Assembly (NCBI RefSeq): GCF_003285545.1
Contig: NZ_QLNV01000007.1
Coordinates: 209,157-273,156, forward strand
From: Sinomicrobium soli
GTDB taxonomy: Bacteria; Bacteroidota; Bacteroidia; Flavobacteriales; Flavobacteriaceae
Length of the DNA: 64,000 nucleotides
Direction of reading: 5' to 3'
Within the stretch, counting starts at the first letter, position 1; every line of letters begins with the position of its first letter. This document shows positions 23,548-32,704 of this stretch, one piece after another. The position numbers and the translations under genes are program-made. The notes beneath the pieces are model-generated. The model had not been told where the DNA came from. It worked only from the letters and a program-made list of their open reading frames with translations, and ran no database searches.

Positions 23548-25206
23548 CTAATTTTTAAGTTGACTGGAATATTTTTTTATCAATAAGTTCAAAATCTTAT
23601 GGCTAAGAGAATAGTCAATAGCTAAATCTATAAGATGAACTCCTTTGGAATTCATTACTTTTTCTAAGGTTTGATTAAATTCGTCTATCGAAGCCGGGCG
23701 GTAGCCTTTCGCTCCAAAACTTTCAGCATATCTAACAAAGTCAGGGTTACCGTATTCCAAACCATATTTCTCAAATCCTAAATCCTCCTGCTTCCATTGA
23801 ATCATGCCATATGCATTATCATTTAAAATAATCACTACCAAATCTAACTTCAGGCGTATGGCGGTCTCCAATTCTTGGGAATTCATCATAAATCCTCCGT
23901 CCCCGTTTATGGATATTACCTTTTTATCCGGATTTAGTTTTTTTGCAATCATAGCCGATGGTAAACCTGCTCCCATTGTTGCCAATGCATTATCGAGAAT
24001 TAAGCTATTTTGTAAATAAGCCGGGAAATTTCTGGAAAACCATATTTTATACATTCCATTGTCCAGGGCAACTATACCATCATCTGGAAGAATATCCCTT
24101 ACAATCTTTACCAAACGCTGTGGTAAAATGGGAAAGCGATTGTCCTTTTCATATTTTGTCAGACGGCTGGTAACATTCTTTTTTATATTGAGAAAGAAAT
24201 CAATGTTCCAGCTATTGGCCAAGGGTTTTAGCTTAACAGTCAATTGAGAAACACTATGGGCTATATCTCCGATTACATTTAACTGAGGGAAGTAGACTTC
24301 ATCTATCTCTGCGGGAAAAAAGTTGAGGTGAATTACTTTGCGTTTGTCTTCAGCATGCATGAAAAAAGGAGGTTTTTCAATGGTGTCGTGCCCAACGTTA
24401 ATAATAAGGTCTGCTTCCTTAATTGCCTCGTGTAAAAAGTCGTGATCAGATAAAGCGGCGGTACCCAGATATAAAGGATGACGTTCGTCGATAATTCCTT
24501 TTCCCATTTGGGTATTAAAAAAAGGAATACCTATGGAATCGACAAAACTTGTAAGAGCGATACACGCCCTCTTTCTATTGGCTCCGGCACCTATAAGCAG
24601 CATTGGTTTCCCGGCTTTCGCAATCATATCTGCAGCCTTTTGAATAGTCTTTTCCCTGGCATAGGGAATGTTGTAATCCACCACTTCAAACATCCTGTGA
24701 TTTTCCACTTCCTCTACTGCAATGTCCTCTGGAAGCTCAATATGAACCGCTCCGGGTCTTTCTTCCTGGGCTAATCGAAATGCTTCCCTAACCATAGAAG
24801 GAATATGTGCACTTTGTGTAACCTGTTTGGTATATTTGATAATTGGTTTCATCATTTTAGTGACATCCAGAATCTGGAACTTTCCCTGCTTACTTTTTTT
24901 TATCGGCTTTTGCCCGGTAATCATTACCAGGGGCATTGCTCCCAATTGGGCAAAAGCTGCAGGGGTCACTAAATTAGTAGCACCGGGGCCCAAAGTAGAA
25001 AAACAAACCCCGGGTTTACCAGTTAACCTTCCATAAGTTGCGGCCATAAAACCGGCACTCTGCTCGTGCCTGGTAAGAACGAATTCAATTTTTTCTGATT
25101 TCCTGACAGATTCCAAGAAGTCTAAATTTTCCTCTCCCGGAAGCCCAAATATATATTCAACGCCTTCATTTTCCAAAGCTTTAATAAATAAGTCTGATGC
25201 CTTCAT
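23548..25206 (-). CDS. Thiamine-diphosphate enzyme, acetolactate synthase large-subunit type
   Basis: This 552-residue ThDP enzyme has an N-terminal domain with GLPGEENLDFLESV and the catalytic Glu in RHEQSAGFMAATYGRLTG (about 46-63), a middle domain from about 190-320 and a C-terminal ThDP/Mg site SINGDGGFMMNSQELET (GDG...N motif, about 428-444). No regulatory small-subunit gene is adjacent, which fits a catabolic (AlsS-like) role or another 2-oxoacid reaction more than valine synthesis. It is co-transcribed with the downstream aldehyde dehydrogenase. Confidence 0.85.
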   Translation of the reverse strand: MKASDLFIKALENEGVEYIFGLPGEENLDFLESVRKSEKIEFVLTRHEQSAGFMAATYGRLTGKPGVCFSTLGPGATNLVTPAAFAQLGAMPLVMITGQKPIKKSKQGKFQILDVTKMMKPIIKYTKQVTQSAHIPSMVREAFRLAQEERPGAVHIELPEDIAVEEVENHRMFEVVDYNIPYAREKTIQKAADMIAKAGKPMLLIGAGANRKRACIALTSFVDSIGIPFFNTQMGKGIIDERHPLYLGTAALSDHDFLHEAIKEADLIINVGHDTIEKPPFFMHAEDKRKVIHLNFFPAEIDEVYFPQLNVIGDIAHSVSQLTVKLKPLANSWNIDFFLNIKKNVTSRLTKYEKDNRFPILPQRLVKIVRDILPDDGIVALDNGMYKIWFSRNFPAYLQNSLILDNALATMGAGLPSAMIAKKLNPDKKVISINGDGGFMMNSQELETAIRLKLDLVVIILNDNAYGMIQWKQEDLGFEKYGLEYGNPDFVRYAESFGAKGYRPASIDEFNQTLEKVMNSKGVHLIDLAIDYSLSHKILNLLIKKYSSQLKN

Positions 25207-25358
25207 AGTGTTTCAATGATTAATTGATGGTTGATGTAGCGGATGTGTAAAAAATTGTTCTTACCAAAAGTGAGCTTTTCCTGTTCCTTTAATTTTAAAG
25301 TTAATAATAGAGTCAGTTTTCGAATAATGTACATTACCTTACGTTAGAGATCAAGCAT

Positions 25359-25440
25359 TTAATATTCCACTTCTATTGCAATTTTACCATAGAAATTATC
25401 ATCGCCAGCTTTGGTTTCCGATATCGGAAAGCTGGATAAT
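25359..25440 (-). pseudogene. C-terminal fragment of a third MDR quinone reductase
   Basis: On the minus strand, codons ending at the TAA at 25359-25361 read ETKAGDDNFYGKIAIEVEY, closely matching the end of the 20002 and 44976 products (RTGDKNFYGKIGIEVEKEA). No similarity extends upstream. It is a decayed leftover of a third, independent reductase copy in the 276-bp gap between the acetolactate-synthase-like and esterase genes. Confidence 0.7.
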
Positions 25441-25482
25441 GAAAAAATGTCCAAATTTTATTCTTCGATTTCTTTAAATATT

Positions 25483-26529
25483 TTATTCGGTAAACAAGGC
25501 TTCTCGCAATACGGCCGAAGCCTGGGTCAGTGCTTCCTGTACCCCTGGAATATCTGACAGGGGGTTCAACATTCCGAAATCGTGTATCATTCCCTTGTAC
25601 ACGGTAATCGTAGTAGGAACACCGGCCTCATCCAATTTGCGGCCGTAGGCCACTCCTTCATCATAAAGGATGTCGTTTTCGGCCACCTGGATCAAGGCGG
25701 GGGGCAAACCTTGCAAGTCTTCAAGAGTGGCATTGACCGGGGAAACATATTTTTGCATACGTTCCTCGGGATTGGGGAGATACATGTCCCACATCCATTC
25801 CATAATTGGAGTGGTCAGGAACCGTCCCTGCGCATACTTCTTGTAGGATGGACGGCTGGTATCGGAATCCACCAGTGGCCATAACAATAGTTGGAACGCC
25901 AGTTTTGGGCCCTTGTTTTCCTTCGCCGTTAAGGCGACCACCGTAGACATGTTTCCACCCACACTGTTTCCGGCAACGGCCAACCGGGAACCATCTACTC
26001 CTATTTCTTTGCCGTGTTCGGCAACCCATTGAGTTGCAGCATAAGCTTGATTAACAGCCACGGGAAATTGTGCATCAGGTGTCGGGGTGTAATCCGGAAA
26101 GACAGCCACAGCGCCGCTTTTGACCACCAGGTCTCTGACCAAGCGTTTATGGGTCGGGTAATCGCCCAGCACCCATCCTCCACCATGAAAGAACATAAAT
26201 ACGGGCAGGTTGTCCTTGGCACCTTTGGGTTTTACGATATGAATAGTGATGGTCTGCCCATCCTGGGTTATTTCTCTTTCCGACTCTTCGATATCGCTAT
26301 AGTCATAGGATACCGAATTCTGAGCATCCACAAGCACCTGACGGGCATCCTCAGGAGATAATTCTTCCAGTGGCGGTCCGTCACTACTGTTCAGAACCGC
26401 CAGGAATGCACGGGTATCTTTTGAAATGTTCGGGTCTTTCTCCCCGGGAATAGTCTGTGCCATAAGATCTGAATTTAAATGGGTTAAAATGAAAAAAATC
26501 GATATTACTGTCAATCTCATCTGTTTCAT
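25483..26529 (-). CDS. Exported alpha/beta hydrolase (HSL-type esterase)
   Basis: The 348-residue product has a signal peptide (cut near LMAQ, residue 25). The oxyanion motif FFHGGGWVLGDY, nucleophile elbow AVAGNSVGGNMS, acid in ENDILYDEGVAYG and His in KGMIHDFG give a complete catalytic set for the hormone-sensitive-lipase family. It probably hydrolyses short-chain esters in the periplasm. Its start codon overlaps the stop of the upstream zinc-finger gene by 4 bp, so it ends the operon running from about 30.9 kb. Confidence 0.9.
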   Translation of the reverse strand: MKQMRLTVISIFFILTHLNSDLMAQTIPGEKDPNISKDTRAFLAVLNSSDGPPLEELSPEDARQVLVDAQNSVSYDYSDIEESEREITQDGQTITIHIVKPKGAKDNLPVFMFFHGGGWVLGDYPTHKRLVRDLVVKSGAVAVFPDYTPTPDAQFPVAVNQAYAATQWVAEHGKEIGVDGSRLAVAGNSVGGNMSTVVALTAKENKGPKLAFQLLLWPLVDSDTSRPSYKKYAQGRFLTTPIMEWMWDMYLPNPEERMQKYVSPVNATLEDLQGLPPALIQVAENDILYDEGVAYGRKLDEAGVPTTITVYKGMIHDFGMLNPLSDIPGVQEALTQASAVLREALFTE

Positions 26530-26852
26530 AGGTTTTCTTTTTTTGGTTTATTTATATTGCTGTTATTCGATTGTTTTAATAACCTCTTGACCTTATCTAC
26601 ATAACACCAGGCAAATTTCGACCAGGGTTTGGGTAAGATAGAAGTGACCACAGGATGGCCTGTCGCTTCAAAATGTTTTTGTGCATGCCGGTTTGGGGAA
26701 GCGTTGCAGCACAAAACAGTTCCGCATGTCTGGCAGAGTCGCAGGTGGTTCCATGTACTCCCTGTCTTTACACATTCTTCACACACTTTTGTCCGGGTGG
26801 TCTTGAATTGATCCCCGGCCAAATGCTCACAGTATGTATTCTTATCTTCCAT
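26526..26852 (-). CDS. UBP-type (ZnF-UBP) zinc finger protein
   Basis: The 108-residue protein has the Cys/His pattern of the UBP zinc finger: C8...H10, CEEC, RLCQTCGTVLCC, then SPNRHAQKHFEATGHPVV. In eukaryotes the domain binds free ubiquitin tails. Bacterial stand-alone forms occur near redox enzymes, with no known ligand. It lies 2 bp after the cNMP/thioredoxin-reductase gene and overlaps the esterase gene, so it is probably a translationally coupled member of this operon. Confidence 0.85.
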   Translation of the reverse strand: MEDKNTYCEHLAGDQFKTTRTKVCEECVKTGSTWNHLRLCQTCGTVLCCNASPNRHAQKHFEATGHPVVTSILPKPWSKFAWCYVDKVKRLLKQSNNSNINKPKKENL

Positions 26853-26854
26853 AC

Positions 26855-28504
26855 CTATAGCTGTTCTGATTGTTGATTTTTAAGGTCCGCCAAAAACTGA
26901 TGGACCTGGCTAATAGCCATAGAGCCTTCACCCACTGCCGAGGCCACCCTTTTTACAGAACCTTTTCTGACGTCACCGACAGCAAAAAAGCCCGGTATGC
27001 TCGACTCCAGAGATTGTGGTTTTCGCTGCTCGAAGATGGAACATTTGGTAAGCGCGGCTTCGATTACATCCTGGCCTGTATGAATAAAGCCCTTATCGTC
27101 CATGGCAACAATGTTATTCAACCACCCGGTACATGGTTTTGCCCCTATAAAGGTGAACAGATTGGATATACCTATGATTTGTTCACTGCCTTCCGTATCC
27201 AGTACCAGGGACTCTAAGTGATGCGTTCCATGGAGTTGGACTACGTTACTGTTCTTTTGCACGATAATATTAGGAGTGGCGTAGATTCGCTGTACGAGAT
27301 AGTCACTCATCTTGGATCCGAGATCATTGCCCCGAATAATTACGTGTACTTCCCGGGCATGATCTGCCAGAAACAAAGCGGCCTGCCCTGCCGAGTTTCC
27401 GCCGCCTACCACACCGACCAGCTCGTCTTTACAGGCTGAGGCATTCATTCCGGTAGCCGAATAGAAAACCCCGCTGCCTTCAAATTTATCAAGACCTGGG
27501 ACAGGCAGGCTTCTGTATTCCGCCCCTGTGGCGGCGATAACAGATTTTGCTTTGATATTCCTGTCGTTGGAAGCGCATAAGGTAAAGTAAGACCCGTTGT
27601 ATGCTATCTTCTCCGCCTGGTGCGGAATGGATATGTGGCAACCGAATTTCTGTGCCTGTATATAGGCCTTATTGGCGAGGTCTGTTCCGGAAATTCCGGC
27701 TGGAAAACCCAGATAATTTTCTATTTTCGAACTTTTTCCTGCCTGCCCTCCGGGAGAATTACCATCTATAGTTACTACATGTAACCCTTCTGATGCCGCA
27801 TAAACACTTGCGGCCAGCCCTGACGGACCTGCCCCGACGACGAGCACATCGTATATTTCGTCTCCGAATTCTGTGAGTACACCTGTTTGCCTGGCGAGTT
27901 CGGCCACCGTCGGTTTCCTGAATAGTTCTCCGGTAATATTTATCAGAATAGGCAGATCCTCCTGGGTCAGGCAGAAGTTTTCCAGCAGTTGCTGAGCTTC
28001 TTCAGATATATCCGTGTTCAGAAAGGTATGCCAGATATGATTTTTCTCCATAAAATCGCGCAGGCCATAGGTTTCTTTGGAATTTTCGGAACCGAGAACT
28101 TTTATGCCCCCTACGAATTCTCTGAGCATGGTTTCCTGTCTTTGGACAAAGGCCTTTAGGAGAACGTCGCTAATATCGCTATACCTGGCAATTATTCCTT
28201 TTAATATTTCCGGTTTTATACGTAATACCGTAGCCCCCTGAGAAGCATAACCGTTAAAAGGAATCCCCCTGCCGGACAACATACTGTTATCTCCGGTAAA
28301 TTCATGAATACCATGGGTTACAACCTGGTCTTTGTTATGCTCATCTTTCACACGTATTTCCCCGTCCAGGACAACGTAAAAATCGTAATCGCTGTCGCCG
28401 ACTTTAAAAATTGTGGTCTCCTCCTCAAAGGTGATAATATCCCCGAATTCTTGGAGCGTATAGATCTGTTTCTGGGTTAGTACTGGAAATCTCGGATCAG
28501 TCAT
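26855..28504 (-). CDS. Cyclic-nucleotide-binding domain fused to a thioredoxin-reductase-like flavoprotein
   Basis: From the ATG at 28504 the product is 549 residues; an upstream start at 28612 would add 36 residues of poor quality. Residues 1-140 are a cNMP-binding beta-roll (DFYVVLDGEIRVKDEH). Residues about 230-549 are a TrxR-type FAD/NAD(P)H protein: DVLVVGAGPSGLAASVYAAS, GNSPGGQAGKSSKIENYLGF, GVVGGGNSAGQAALFLADHA and FFAVGDVRKGSVKRVASAVG. The active-site CxxC of thioredoxin reductase is missing, so it may pass electrons elsewhere, possibly to the ferredoxin-like protein at 31.0 kb (inference). Confidence 0.88.
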   Translation of the reverse strand: MTDPRFPVLTQKQIYTLQEFGDIITFEEETTIFKVGDSDYDFYVVLDGEIRVKDEHNKDQVVTHGIHEFTGDNSMLSGRGIPFNGYASQGATVLRIKPEILKGIIARYSDISDVLLKAFVQRQETMLREFVGGIKVLGSENSKETYGLRDFMEKNHIWHTFLNTDISEEAQQLLENFCLTQEDLPILINITGELFRKPTVAELARQTGVLTEFGDEIYDVLVVGAGPSGLAASVYAASEGLHVVTIDGNSPGGQAGKSSKIENYLGFPAGISGTDLANKAYIQAQKFGCHISIPHQAEKIAYNGSYFTLCASNDRNIKAKSVIAATGAEYRSLPVPGLDKFEGSGVFYSATGMNASACKDELVGVVGGGNSAGQAALFLADHAREVHVIIRGNDLGSKMSDYLVQRIYATPNIIVQKNSNVVQLHGTHHLESLVLDTEGSEQIIGISNLFTFIGAKPCTGWLNNIVAMDDKGFIHTGQDVIEAALTKCSIFEQRKPQSLESSIPGFFAVGDVRKGSVKRVASAVGEGSMAISQVHQFLADLKNQQSEQL

Positions 28505-28612
28505 TTTTATAATCTTATTTAATTTGGAATCATAGTTTCGTATCGCAGAACTCTGATCTTCATGGTATGTTTTTAAATATGTATTGCGGAGAGTGGGGAT
28601 TAGAATATACAC

Positions 28613-30916
28613 TCAGACCTCCAGAAAACTTTCCCGGTCATTTTTTAAAAGCGTTTTAATACGCTGCGTATCTCCCACAAGCCATAAAATATCATCTGCT
28701 AACAAGATTTCGGAAGAAACAGGATTAAATATCCGTTCACCGCTCCTCTCAATACCGACAACATGGCTACGTAAATCTTTCCTTATTCGCGAATTTTTTA
28801 TCGTTTTTCCGGAATGAGCATTGGCTCCGGTAATTTGTAGTTTAACAAGTTGGATATCATCGATATTAATATCTTCTTCACTGTCCTCCTGCAGATTTAC
28901 CTGGTCGAATAGCTGTTTTAACCGTATTATCTGTTCGTCCGTACCCAGTATGCCTACTTTATCAAAGGGTAATATCCGTTCTTTCCCGTCCGGCAAATGA
29001 ATAGTTTTGTCGCTTCTGCGTATATAGACGATGTTTATGCCAAATTTCTCTTTCCAGTTGAGTTCATACAAGGTCATCCCGGCAAATGAAATGGTATCTG
29101 CTGCTTCCAGTTCTGTTACATAGGCATTCCACTCTTGTAATTGCTTTTTAGCTACCTCGTTTTTATGATGAAGCTCTATACCCGCTTTATTCCTGATATA
29201 TTCAAGCCGTTCCCTTTCATTAAGATTGGAAATGAACCGCTGCTCGATGCGCTGGTAAACTTTCTGGACCCTACCCGAGAAAAACCAGAGCAAAGCCACG
29301 ATTACGGGAATAGCAATGATAAGTGCATATCTTGTTGTTGTGATCTGATCGATAAAAAACCCTATCAGAAATACTCCGAGGAGATAGCGCATGGCGTGGA
29401 GTGAAAGCCCCGCTATCGAATAATTGACTTGATAGGCATTAACGTTATTGCCTTCTCCGTCCAGGTGAATTTTTTTGATTAGAATAGCCCATAAAAAAGG
29501 GGAAGCAAGTAATGCCGCAGTACTGATAAGGATTATATTGCGCCAGAGTACACTGTCTATCTGCGTATTTAAAAATGGTATTACCGCATACTTGAATATC
29601 AGGGATATGGCCATAAGCAATATACTGTTTACAAGAAGTATCCTGCCGTATTGGCGCAACATTTTTCGCCACAGGGGATTGTCCTTGATTTTCTGTGTTT
29701 CTGTGGTGTACTCCTCCAAACGTGCAATCCACTTTTCCGGAAAAATTTTGATCAGACCATTATAAATGGGTTCAGAAAATTTTATAAAGTACGGTGTGGT
29801 GAAGGTCGTTATCGCCGATACGCCCACGGCAACAGGAAATAGAAATTCGGAAATTACTCCCAATGACAGTCCCAAAGCGGCCACTATAAAAGCAAACTCC
29901 CCGATCTGGGCCATACTGGCACCAATTTGTACCGCCTGTTTAAGAGGCTGTCCGGAAGCCAGAGCCCCCAATGCGCTAAAGAAAAATTTCCCGGTCACGG
30001 TAAGTACGGTAACAAAAAAGATGGGAACGGCATAAGTGTACATGGCCTGAGGGTCGATCATCATCCCTACGGAAACAAAAAAGATGGTTCCAAAAAGCTG
30101 TTTTATGGGTTGTGTAAGATGTTCGATCTTTTCTGCCAATACGGTTTCTGCTATTAAAGATCCCATGACAAACGCTCCCAACTCTGCAGAAAACCCAACC
30201 TGCGTAGCAAACAATACCATCCCGAAACAAAGCCCTATGGAAAGAATAAGTACCGTTTCTTCGTCCATCCACTTTTGGGTCTTGTGTATAAACAGAGGAA
30301 GCAAATAGATCCCTACCAGAAACCAGAGTGCCAGAAAGAAGCCGAGTTTAAGAACGACAAAAAGAATTTCAAGCCCCTGGAAATTTTGAGCTACGGCAAC
30401 CGTAGAGAGTAGTACCATAAGAAGGATTACGATAATATCTTCTACGACCAATACCCCAAAAACCACCTTGGCAAATTGCCTGGTCTTGAGCCCCAGTTCA
30501 TCAAAAGCGCGTAAAATAATGGTCGTTGAAGAACTTGCAAGCATCCCTGCAAGAAACAAGCTGTCCATCGGGTTCCAGCCCAACATGTATCCCGTAAGAT
30601 ACCCCCCCAGACCGACAAAGATAATTTCTGTAACTGCCGTGATGGATGCCGGGCCGCCTACCTTTATCAGCTTTTTAAAACTGAACTCCAATCCCAGACT
30701 GAACAATAACATGATAACACCGATCTCGGCAAAAGTCTCAATGTTGTCATGATCTGCAATAGTTGGCAGGTAGTGAAAATGCGGTCCTACCAAAAACCCG
30801 GCTATGATATATCCCAAAACCAGGGGTTGCCTGATTCGCTTGAATAGAATCGTAACTAATGCACCCACCAGGAGAATTAGTGCTATATCTTGTATTAATT
30901 CGGGTAAATGAGCCAT
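28613..30916 (-). CDS. KefB/KefC-like CPA2 cation:proton antiporter with RCK-type C-terminal domains
   Basis: From MAHLPELIQD (ATG at 30916) the product is 767 residues. It has about twelve membrane helices in the first 400 residues (RQPLVLGYIIAGFLVGPH; FGVLVVEDIIVILLMVLL; SIGLCFGMVLFATQVGFSAE), four further hydrophobic stretches (about 430-560) and two TrkA-C-like segments (about 630-690 and 710-767). The Rossmann TrkA-N domain of true Kef proteins is missing. Family members exchange K+ or Na+ for H+ and in KefB/C respond to electrophiles, fitting the redox genes downstream. Confidence 0.88.
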   Translation of the reverse strand: MAHLPELIQDIALILLVGALVTILFKRIRQPLVLGYIIAGFLVGPHFHYLPTIADHDNIETFAEIGVIMLLFSLGLEFSFKKLIKVGGPASITAVTEIIFVGLGGYLTGYMLGWNPMDSLFLAGMLASSSTTIILRAFDELGLKTRQFAKVVFGVLVVEDIIVILLMVLLSTVAVAQNFQGLEILFVVLKLGFFLALWFLVGIYLLPLFIHKTQKWMDEETVLILSIGLCFGMVLFATQVGFSAELGAFVMGSLIAETVLAEKIEHLTQPIKQLFGTIFFVSVGMMIDPQAMYTYAVPIFFVTVLTVTGKFFFSALGALASGQPLKQAVQIGASMAQIGEFAFIVAALGLSLGVISEFLFPVAVGVSAITTFTTPYFIKFSEPIYNGLIKIFPEKWIARLEEYTTETQKIKDNPLWRKMLRQYGRILLVNSILLMAISLIFKYAVIPFLNTQIDSVLWRNIILISTAALLASPFLWAILIKKIHLDGEGNNVNAYQVNYSIAGLSLHAMRYLLGVFLIGFFIDQITTTRYALIIAIPVIVALLWFFSGRVQKVYQRIEQRFISNLNERERLEYIRNKAGIELHHKNEVAKKQLQEWNAYVTELEAADTISFAGMTLYELNWKEKFGINIVYIRRSDKTIHLPDGKERILPFDKVGILGTDEQIIRLKQLFDQVNLQEDSEEDINIDDIQLVKLQITGANAHSGKTIKNSRIRKDLRSHVVGIERSGERIFNPVSSEILLADDILWLVGDTQRIKTLLKNDRESFLEV

Positions 30917-31048
30917 GGTTGTTATATGCTGTTTTTTTATGGATTGAATAATTATGGGTATCAATCGGTTATTGGTGCCTTGAACACCCGGGAAATAGAC
31001 TATTTAATGTTACGGGTTTTTAGAAATCTGAAAACAGATACTTTATGC

Positions 31049-31261
31049 CTATGATTCCCGATAGCTCAGCGCTCCGGAGGGGCAATGATCTATCTGATGC
31101 TTTATAGCTTCCTTCGAGGCGTGCTCCGGAGTTATCCAGGGCTTTGCTTTTGGGTCATAAACCTTGGGCAGGGTTTTGACACAGACACCGGCGTGAATGC
31201 ATTTTTTGGGATTCCACAGCACCGTTAAATCCTCTTTCTGATATTCTTTGACAGTTTCCAT
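31049..31261 (-). CDS. Divergent 4Fe-4S mono-cluster (Fer4_19) protein
   Basis: The 70-residue protein has C21, C27 and C60 in the pattern WNPKKCIHAGVCVKTLPKVY...HQIDHCPSGALSY, typical of the divergent mono-cluster ferredoxin domain (Fer4_19/YjdI). It may carry electrons or sense iron-sulfur status. The GNAT-like gene lies 12 bp upstream on the same strand, a pairing often seen for YjdI/YjdJ-type proteins. Confidence 0.88.
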   Translation of the reverse strand: METVKEYQKEDLTVLWNPKKCIHAGVCVKTLPKVYDPKAKPWITPEHASKEAIKHQIDHCPSGALSYRES

Positions 31262-31273
31262 AAGTGTGTTGTT

Positions 31274-31558
31274 TTATGATTTTAATACATCCCTGATCTC
31301 TTCTGTTTTACCAAATACGGCAGCCGCAAAAGGACACAGGGGAATGATTTTTATATTTTTACTTCTTGCCATTTCTACAATTTTGTACAGCATCTGTTTG
31401 CCTACCCCTTTGCCGTTATATGCCGGTTCTACATCGGTATGATCTATGATGATCAATTCGGGCCCGGCAATGGAATAGGTCATCATCCCTGCCCGCTTTT
31501 CATTATCCCGCGCCATGGCATATCCTTTGGCGTCGCTTTGTTTTAGTTGTATTTCCAC
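31274..31558 (-). CDS. GNAT-type small N-acetyltransferase (YjdJ-like)
   Basis: The 94-residue product starts at a GTG (31558), which best fits the family start (MEIQLKQSDAKGYAMARDNE). The acetyl-CoA loop is EPAYNGKGVGKQMLYKIVEM (about 44-63), followed by KNIKIIPLCPFAAAVFGK. It belongs to the short GNAT group often paired with Fer4_19 genes; the substrate is unknown. A decayed second copy lies at 32.5 kb. Confidence 0.85.
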   Translation of the reverse strand: MEIQLKQSDAKGYAMARDNEKRAGMMTYSIAGPELIIIDHTDVEPAYNGKGVGKQMLYKIVEMARSKNIKIIPLCPFAAAVFGKTEEIRDVLKS

Positions 31559-31659
31559 AGTCTATGGTTTTAAGATTGTATTCAGAGATCCGTACAAACC
31601 CAGCTGTTTCCCGCCTGATGGAAAGCCACGGAATTTGTTTGCCGGTTCTGTTCCGCTTT

Positions 31660-32187
31660 TTATTTTTCTTTGATGAATTGCAGGAATGCCGTCAGTTTTA
31701 CCGTGTCACTCACCACAATGCTTCCGGCTTCGGTAATGGCACTCCATGCCAGGTTAAAATCCTTCCTGTTGATACTTCCCGATATTTCAAAACCGGCTTT
31801 GGTTTGCCCGTAAAGATCCACGGCAATGCCATTGAAATCGACATTCAGGCGGATTTCCCGGGTAACATCCCTGATCGTCAGCTTGCCCGCCATTGTATTT
31901 CCGTCAAAAGATCCGGAGATAAACAATATTTCGGGAAATAATGCCGCACTGAAAAAATCGTCCGATCGCAGATGCTTGTCCCTGTCCCTGTTATTGGTAT
32001 TGACGGAAGCTGCTTTCGCCGTGAATTGAAAAGCTGCTCCTATGAAATCCTCACGATCCGTCTCAGCCGTAGCAGTGAAATCCCCAAAGTGACCGCTCAC
32101 CGTAGAAATCATCATGTGTTTTACTTTAAAGCTGATTTCGGAGTGAGCAGTATCAATATTCCATTTTGTTTTTTGCACTATACTCAT
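31660..32187 (-). CDS. YceI-family lipid-binding-type protein
   Basis: The 175-residue lipocalin-like protein begins KWNIDTAHSEISFKVKHMMI, the YceI signature. It continues GHFGDFTATAETDREDF, RDKHLRSDDFFSAALFPEI and ends FNLAWSAITEAGSIVVSDTV. It has no signal peptide, unlike E. coli YceI, so it probably acts in the cytoplasm. Family members bind isoprenoid or amide chains. A broken second copy lies at 34149-34672. Confidence 0.9.
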   Translation of the reverse strand: MSIVQKTKWNIDTAHSEISFKVKHMMISTVSGHFGDFTATAETDREDFIGAAFQFTAKAASVNTNNRDRDKHLRSDDFFSAALFPEILFISGSFDGNTMAGKLTIRDVTREIRLNVDFNGIAVDLYGQTKAGFEISGSINRKDFNLAWSAITEAGSIVVSDTVKLTAFLQFIKEK

Positions 32188-32420
32188 TATACCATTATTA
32201 ATAATTACTATTTATTATGATCAGGAAGCTGTCATCGATTGTATCCGCAATATGGTTAACTATGAACTAATTCCATGCCACAAACCTATTCAACTGATTA
32301 GCAATAAAATAAAAGGTAAAAAACAAAAATTATCATTCTAACTATTGATACATTTCGAAAATATCAGAATTTCAAGAATATTTATAAGATGGATATCTCG
32401 CTCATCAGACCGTATTTTAT

Positions 32421-32498
32421 CTGTGAAATTTTTAGAGATCATAAAGTAATTATCAAATGAAACACGTTAAACATTCGTGAATGGTTAAAAGTCTCCTT
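32421..32498 (+). pseudogene. ArsR gene 5' fragment (third copy)
   Basis: TTAGAGATCATAAAGTAATT, ATCAAATGAAACACGTT and ACATTCGTGAATGGTTAAA match the first 65-70 bases of the ArsR genes at 19645 and 44618 (closest to the second), with a frameshift and a stop (AAG TAA). Similarity stops at about 32498, where a GNAT fragment begins. Confidence 0.65.
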
Positions 32499-32499
32499 G

Positions 32500-32625
32500 C
32501 CGTCATGTGCAGGCTCTACATCGATATGATCTATCACGATCAATTCGGGATCGGCAAAAGGAATAGACTATTAGTCCTACCCTTTCCTCATTGCATATCC
32601 TTTGGCACGGTTTAATTCTATTTCA
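32500..32625 (-). pseudogene. GNAT acetyltransferase fragment (decayed second copy)
   Basis: The text GGCTCTACATCGATATGATC, TATCACGATCAATTCGGGA, CATTGCATATCCTTTGGCA matches the 5' half of the intact GNAT gene at 31274-31558 on the minus strand, with deletions and stops. It is joined to the ArsR fragment, a scar of rearrangement. Confidence 0.65.
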
Positions 32626-32704
32626 AGAATTGTTATTCTTTTTTTATCAATGGGGTTAGAACAGGGTATAAAACCTCAAAACAAGTGCTGTCTTTTTGAT
32701 CTTT

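Noticed and set aside
23548..25206. Biosynthetic IlvB assignment
   Set aside because: No IlvN, IlvC or IlvD gene is nearby and the partner is an aldehyde dehydrogenase. A catabolic or other ThDP role is at least as likely, so no gene symbol is given.
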